64,000 nucleotides of DNA from Chondromyces crocatus. Lineage in GTDB: Bacteria > Myxococcota_A > Polyangia > Polyangiales > Polyangiaceae. Below the pieces are notes generated by a model that was given only the letters and a program-made list of their open reading frames with translations, had not been told where the DNA came from and did not search any database. Below, one piece after another: positions 60,979 through 64,000 of the stretch. The stretch lies in contig NZ_CP012159.1 in NCBI RefSeq assembly GCF_001189295.1, positions 8,664,501 through 8,728,500 of the forward strand, written 5' to 3'. The number at the start of each line of letters is the position of its first letter. Within the stretch, counting starts at the first letter, position 1. A program made the translations under genes and the position numbers.

Positions 60979-62310
60979 TCAGTTCCCGGCGGGGTCGCTC
61001 ACCCGGCCGGCGAAGACGACGGTGTGCGTCGCGATGTCGCGGATGAAGAACAGGAACGGACGGTCGAGGTGGAACTGCACCATGTCCGACGGCGCGCTGT
61101 CGCGGCCGATGATGACCGCCGTCGCCGCGGCCGCTTCCGTGCCGGTCTCGCTCACGTTCACGAACGACTGATGGATGACGTCGGTGATGGAGAGGTGCTC
61201 CTGCGTGGAGATGCCTGAAAGATCGGCCTCCGCCGAGAAGGCGATGCCCATGCCCATCTTGCTCAGGACGTCCTTGAGCGAGAACTTCGACGCGAACTCG
61301 AACTTGGGCATCCGCGTCTCCACGAGGCGGGGACCCAGGCCAGAGAACACCTGGTCGAGGCGGACGGCGTCGAGGCCTTGCTCGAAGGTGCCGAGGTCGT
61401 CGGGGAGCACGAGCACCATGTCCAGCTCCTGTCCGTCGTACGGCAAGGAGGCCGCCTTGAAGCCGGGTCCCTCGCTGTAGGTCGTCTCGAAGGTGCCGTT
61501 CATCATCGGCACCTGGACGCTCTGCCCCGCCTGGGTGGTGAAGCTGCCGGGCTGGGTGTCGTCCTCCTCGAACTGCGCCAACCACGAGGCGTTGAAGTAG
61601 ACGGCGTTGGTGAGCACCATGCGGGTGTTCGGGGTGACGGGGGGCGAGGAGAGGAGGTCTTTGATGCGGTCCTCGGTCTTCTTCTCCACCCAGCCGTTGA
61701 TCAGGTCCACGGCCTCCAGGGTCTTGTTCACGAAGTCGACGACGTGAACGCCGGCGCCGTAGCTCTCGCCGAGGACGTTCAGGAAGGGGGCCTCGAAGCT
61801 GTAGTTGATCTGGGCCCACACGGCGTTGGCGACCGTGAGGCGGAAGGGCTGGCCGTCCGCGCCCTGGGCGCCTTGTCCACGGCTGGTCAGCGCGAGATCC
61901 AGGGCATTGAAGGCGGGGTGCAGGCGGTCCTGCGGGAGGGTGAACCGGAGGGTGGAGGCCATGTCCTGCTCGGTCTGGCCACGGGCGCCCGCCCAGGTCA
62001 TCGCGAGGGCGCTGGAGATGCTGTACGGCGAGTAGAAGAGGTTGCCGGGGTCCTCGCGGAGCTGCTGGTAGAGCGCGAGGGCGAACTCGGTGTTGCCCTG
62101 GGCGAGGGCGTCACGATCGGTCGCGGGGATCTGGGGGCTCAGGTTGCGCGAGGCCTCGCCGACGACCACGCAGCCGGCGATGCCGGGGTCGTTGCAGGCG
62201 ATGTCATCACCCGGCAGGTCGGGGTCGGTGTTGGGATCCCTGACGCCGGTCGAGGTGCAAGCGAGGGCGGTCAGAGAGAGGGTAAGCGGGAGGAGGTGGA
62301 GGAAGCGCAT
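60979..62310 (-). CDS. Serpin lipoprotein 3 (predicted P1 Asp)
   Basis: A 443-residue serpin; signal MRFLHLLPLTLSLTALAC, then C-N-D-P-G-I-A-G-C. GAGAGGG stands just before ATG 62310. It is closely related to serpin 4 across the body ('GTFETTYSEGPGFKAASLPY' is identical), but the reactive loop differs. The hinge ETGTEAAAATA (from 388) is inhibitory, and the predicted P1 is Asp404 with Arg at P2 and Ser at P1'. An acidic P1 is rare among serpins (the viral CrmA is an example with Asp) and would suit proteases that cut after Asp. If the register slips by one, P1 would be Arg, favouring trypsin-like enzymes. Confidence 0.95.
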   Translation of the reverse strand: MRFLHLLPLTLSLTALACTSTGVRDPNTDPDLPGDDIACNDPGIAGCVVVGEASRNLSPQIPATDRDALAQGNTEFALALYQQLREDPGNLFYSPYSISSALAMTWAGARGQTEQDMASTLRFTLPQDRLHPAFNALDLALTSRGQGAQGADGQPFRLTVANAVWAQINYSFEAPFLNVLGESYGAGVHVVDFVNKTLEAVDLINGWVEKKTEDRIKDLLSSPPVTPNTRMVLTNAVYFNASWLAQFEEDDTQPGSFTTQAGQSVQVPMMNGTFETTYSEGPGFKAASLPYDGQELDMVLVLPDDLGTFEQGLDAVRLDQVFSGLGPRLVETRMPKFEFASKFSLKDVLSKMGMGIAFSAEADLSGISTQEHLSITDVIHQSFVNVSETGTEAAAATAVIIGRDSAPSDMVQFHLDRPFLFFIRDIATHTVVFAGRVSDPAGN

Positions 62311-62320
62311 GCCCTCTCTG

Positions 62321-62336
62321 AAGCAAGGGGCGTACC
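62321..62336 (-). promoter_or_regulatory. Serpin leader element 3
   Basis: On the minus strand GGTACGCCCCTTGCTT, 10 nt before the serpin 3 start. Its GGTACGCC half is repeated in the array immediately upstream. Confidence 0.6.
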
Positions 62337-62460
62337 GCGGCAGGGGGCGTACCGCGGCAGGGGGCGTACCGCGGCAGGGAGGCGTACCGCGGCAGGGGGC
62401 GTACCGCGGCAGGGAGGCGTACCGCGGCAGGGGGCGTACCGCGGCAGGGGGGCGTACGGC
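62328..62460. repeat. 17/18-bp tandem array filling the serpin 3-4 gap
   Basis: Eight copies of CGTACCGCGGCAGGGGG-type units; the CGTACC (last: CGTACG) cores start at 62331, 62348, 62365, 62383, 62400, 62418, 62435 and 62453, with periods of 17 and 18 bp that mostly alternate. The first unit overlaps leader element 3, and the last ends a few bases from the serpin 4 stop. Confidence 0.92.
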
Positions 62461-62465
62461 GCGAC

Positions 62466-63803
62466 TCAGGAGGGGGAGGGATCGCCGACGCGACCGACGA
62501 ACAGCACCGCGCGGGTCTGGAGGTCGCGGATGAAGAACAGGAACGGCCGATCCAGGTGGAACTGCACCATCTGCGAGGGGTCGGGGGCGCTCTCGTTGCC
62601 GACGATGACGGCCGTCGCCGCGGCGGCTTCGGTGCCGGTCTCGCCGACGTTCACGAAGGCCTTGTGGACGACGTCCATGATGTAGAGGTCCCCTGCGGCG
62701 GAGATGCCCGAGAGGTCGGCCTCCTCCGTGAAAGCGATCGCCATCCCGAGCTTGCTCAGCGCGTCCTTGAGGGAGAACTTCGCCTCGAACTCGAACTTGG
62801 GCATCTTCGTCTCCACGAGGCGCTGGCTCAGACCCGAGAACACCTGGTCGAGGCGAGCGGCGTCGAGGCCCTGCTCGAAGGCCGCGAGGTCGTCGGGGAG
62901 GACGAGCACCATGTCCAGCTCGCCGCCGTCGTACGGCAAGGACGCCGCCTTGAAGCCAGGTCCCTCGCTGTAGGTCGTCTCGAAGGTGCCGTTCATCATC
63001 GGCACCTGGACGCTCTGCCCCGTCTGGGTGGTGAAGCTGCCAGGCTGGGTGTTCTCGTCGTCGAACTGCGTCTGCCACGCGGCGTTGAAGTAGACGGCGT
63101 TGGTGAGCACCATGCGGGTGTGTTTGGTGATGGGGGGAGAGGCGACGAGGTCCCTGATCCGCTCTTCGGTCCTCTTCTCCACCCAGGCGTTGATGAGACC
63201 TACGGCCTCCTGGGTCTTGTTCACGAAGTCGACGACGTGGATACCCGCGCCGTAGCTCTCGCCGAGCACGTCGAGGAAGGGGGCCTCGAAGCTGTAGTTG
63301 ATCTGGCCCCACACGGCGTTGGCGACCGTGAGGCGGAAGGGCTGGCCGTCGGCGGCCTGGGCGCCTTGTCCACGGCTGGTCAGCTCGAGGTCGAGGGCGT
63401 TGAAGGCGGGGTGCAGGCGGCCCTGGGGCAGGGTGAAGTGGAGCGCGGAGGCCATGTCCTGCTCGGTCTGGCCACGAGCACCGGCCCAGGTCATCGCGAG
63501 GGCGCTGGAGATGCTGTGCGGCGAGTAGAACAGGTTGCCAGCGGGCTCGCTGAGGTGCCGGTAGAGCGCGAGGGAGAACTCGGTGTTGCCCTGGGCGAGG
63601 GCGTCACGATCGGCTGCGGGGATCTGAGGGCTCAGGTTGCGGGAGGCCTCGCCGACGACCACGCAGCCGGCGACGCCGGGATCGTTGCAGGCGATGTCTT
63701 CACCCGGACCCGGCTGACCGGGTTCAGGGTTCTCGGTGCCGGTCGAGGCACAGCCGAAGGCCGCGAGGGACAGGGCGAAGGGAAGGACACGGAGGAAGCG
63801 CAT
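62466..63803 (-). CDS. Serpin lipoprotein 4 (predicted P1 Glu)
   Basis: A 445-residue serpin; start at 63803 gives MRFLRVLPFALSLAAFGC, then C-N-D-P-G-V-A-G-C. The core is nearly that of serpin 3. The hinge ETGTEAAAATA (from 388) is intact; predicted P1 is Glu404, with Asn at P2 and Ser at P1'. A Glu at P1 would fit glutamyl endopeptidases, which many bacteria secrete. This is the first gene of the array in transcription order and has two palindromes upstream. Known prokaryotic serpins are few and usually single; some protect against host or own proteases. Confidence 0.95.
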   Translation of the reverse strand: MRFLRVLPFALSLAAFGCASTGTENPEPGQPGPGEDIACNDPGVAGCVVVGEASRNLSPQIPAADRDALAQGNTEFSLALYRHLSEPAGNLFYSPHSISSALAMTWAGARGQTEQDMASALHFTLPQGRLHPAFNALDLELTSRGQGAQAADGQPFRLTVANAVWGQINYSFEAPFLDVLGESYGAGIHVVDFVNKTQEAVGLINAWVEKRTEERIRDLVASPPITKHTRMVLTNAVYFNAAWQTQFDDENTQPGSFTTQTGQSVQVPMMNGTFETTYSEGPGFKAASLPYDGGELDMVLVLPDDLAAFEQGLDAARLDQVFSGLSQRLVETKMPKFEFEAKFSLKDALSKLGMAIAFTEEADLSGISAAGDLYIMDVVHKAFVNVGETGTEAAAATAVIVGNESAPDPSQMVQFHLDRPFLFFIRDLQTRAVLFVGRVGDPSPS

Positions 63804-63813
63804 GCTCGCCTTC

Positions 63814-63829
63814 AAGCAATGGGTGTGCC
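63814..63829 (-). promoter_or_regulatory. Serpin leader element 4
   Basis: On the minus strand GGCACACCCATTGCTT, 10 nt before the serpin 4 start; the most diverged of the four elements. Confidence 0.55.
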
Positions 63830-63840
63830 GCGTGGCACCA
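63822..63840. promoter_or_regulatory. Candidate operator A upstream of serpin 4
   Basis: GGTGTGCC-GCG-TGGCACCA is an imperfect palindrome (GTGCC/GGCAC core) 18 bp before the serpin 4 start, overlapping leader element 4. It shares GGTGTGCC and TGGCAC with site B. Confidence 0.4.
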
Positions 63841-63899
63841 CGCGCGCTCGACCGCGGCGCAGGCTGGAAACGCGCCGAACAGGAGTGGTCATGCGCCGT

Positions 63900-63923
63900 G
63901 GTGTGCCAGACACGTGGCACACC
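63900..63923. promoter_or_regulatory. Candidate operator B upstream of serpin 4
   Basis: Perfect inverted repeat GGTGTGCCA-N6-TGGCACACC, 96 bp before the serpin 4 start and 78 bp from site A. A dimeric regulator could bind both sites and loop the DNA between them. The sequence beyond it to 64000 shows no gene start. Confidence 0.5.
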
Positions 63924-64000
63924 GGGGAAGGCCAGCCATGCCGCTCTGGGGGGTGCGTGAGGTGAGCGTAGGCGACAGGCGCGGTGGCGCCCCCGTGGAG

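Overview
The window is very GC-rich and almost every codon ends in G or C. It is dense with secreted lipoproteins and also carries a Ser/Thr kinase with TPR repeats, a bactofilin, a TamB-type protein and PAS-STAS regulators. This points to a predatory myxobacterium, most likely order Polyangiales (Sorangium, Polyangium or Chondromyces relatives). The lineage is inferred from gene content and composition. No rRNA or tRNA gene was seen.

Layout. 1-5 kb: the 3' end of a tamB-like gene, a GST-family gene and a PAS-STAS regulator. 5-8 kb: a stand-alone CHC2/Toprim primase, a 21-bp minisatellite and a DUF4142-type lipoprotein. 8-15.3 kb: an M20 peptidase, a Gly-rich lipoprotein, a HAD hydrolase, a collagen-like/PPC lipoprotein and selD. 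15.3-25.3 kb, mostly minus strand: a His-rich PrsW protease, a MATE exporter, a DsbD-thioredoxin fusion, a LolA-like carrier, ruvC, a GlcD-type FAD oxidase, maf and a HEAT-repeat lipoprotein. 25.5-34.4 kb: a multicopper oxidase with a candidate operator, a two-domain CDO-type cupin, a membrane M28 peptidase, a large kinase-TPR protein and a lipoprotein with NALTP repeats. 34.7-44 kb: envelope proteins of unknown function, YjbQ, a bactofilin, an SRPBCC protein and an NTF2-like protein. 44.5-47.7 kb: a second PAS-STAS regulator followed by two tandem GST genes. 48.8-57.7 kb: an AddB-like nuclease and an AddA-like helicase separated by an Rpn-type nuclease gene. 57.8-63.8 kb: four tandem serpin lipoproteins.

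The most distinctive locus is the serpin array. All four proteins keep an inhibitory hinge and a Ser at P1', but the predicted P1 residues differ (Val, Thr, Asp, Glu). All four share an N-terminal C-x7-C lipoprotein module and a 16-bp element 10-11 nt before each start codon. Part of that element has been amplified into an array filling the gap between serpins 3 and 4. This looks like a diversified set of surface protease inhibitors, perhaps protecting the cell from its own or its prey's proteases.

Other themes: a split of labour between AddA (motor with a decayed nuclease) and AddB (intact nuclease, no Walker A seen); PAS-STAS genes next to GST-fold genes at two separate places; and short tandem repeats (10, 15, 17/18, 21, 22, 29 and 42 bp) that tend to sit in gene-to-gene gaps, several of them where genes converge.
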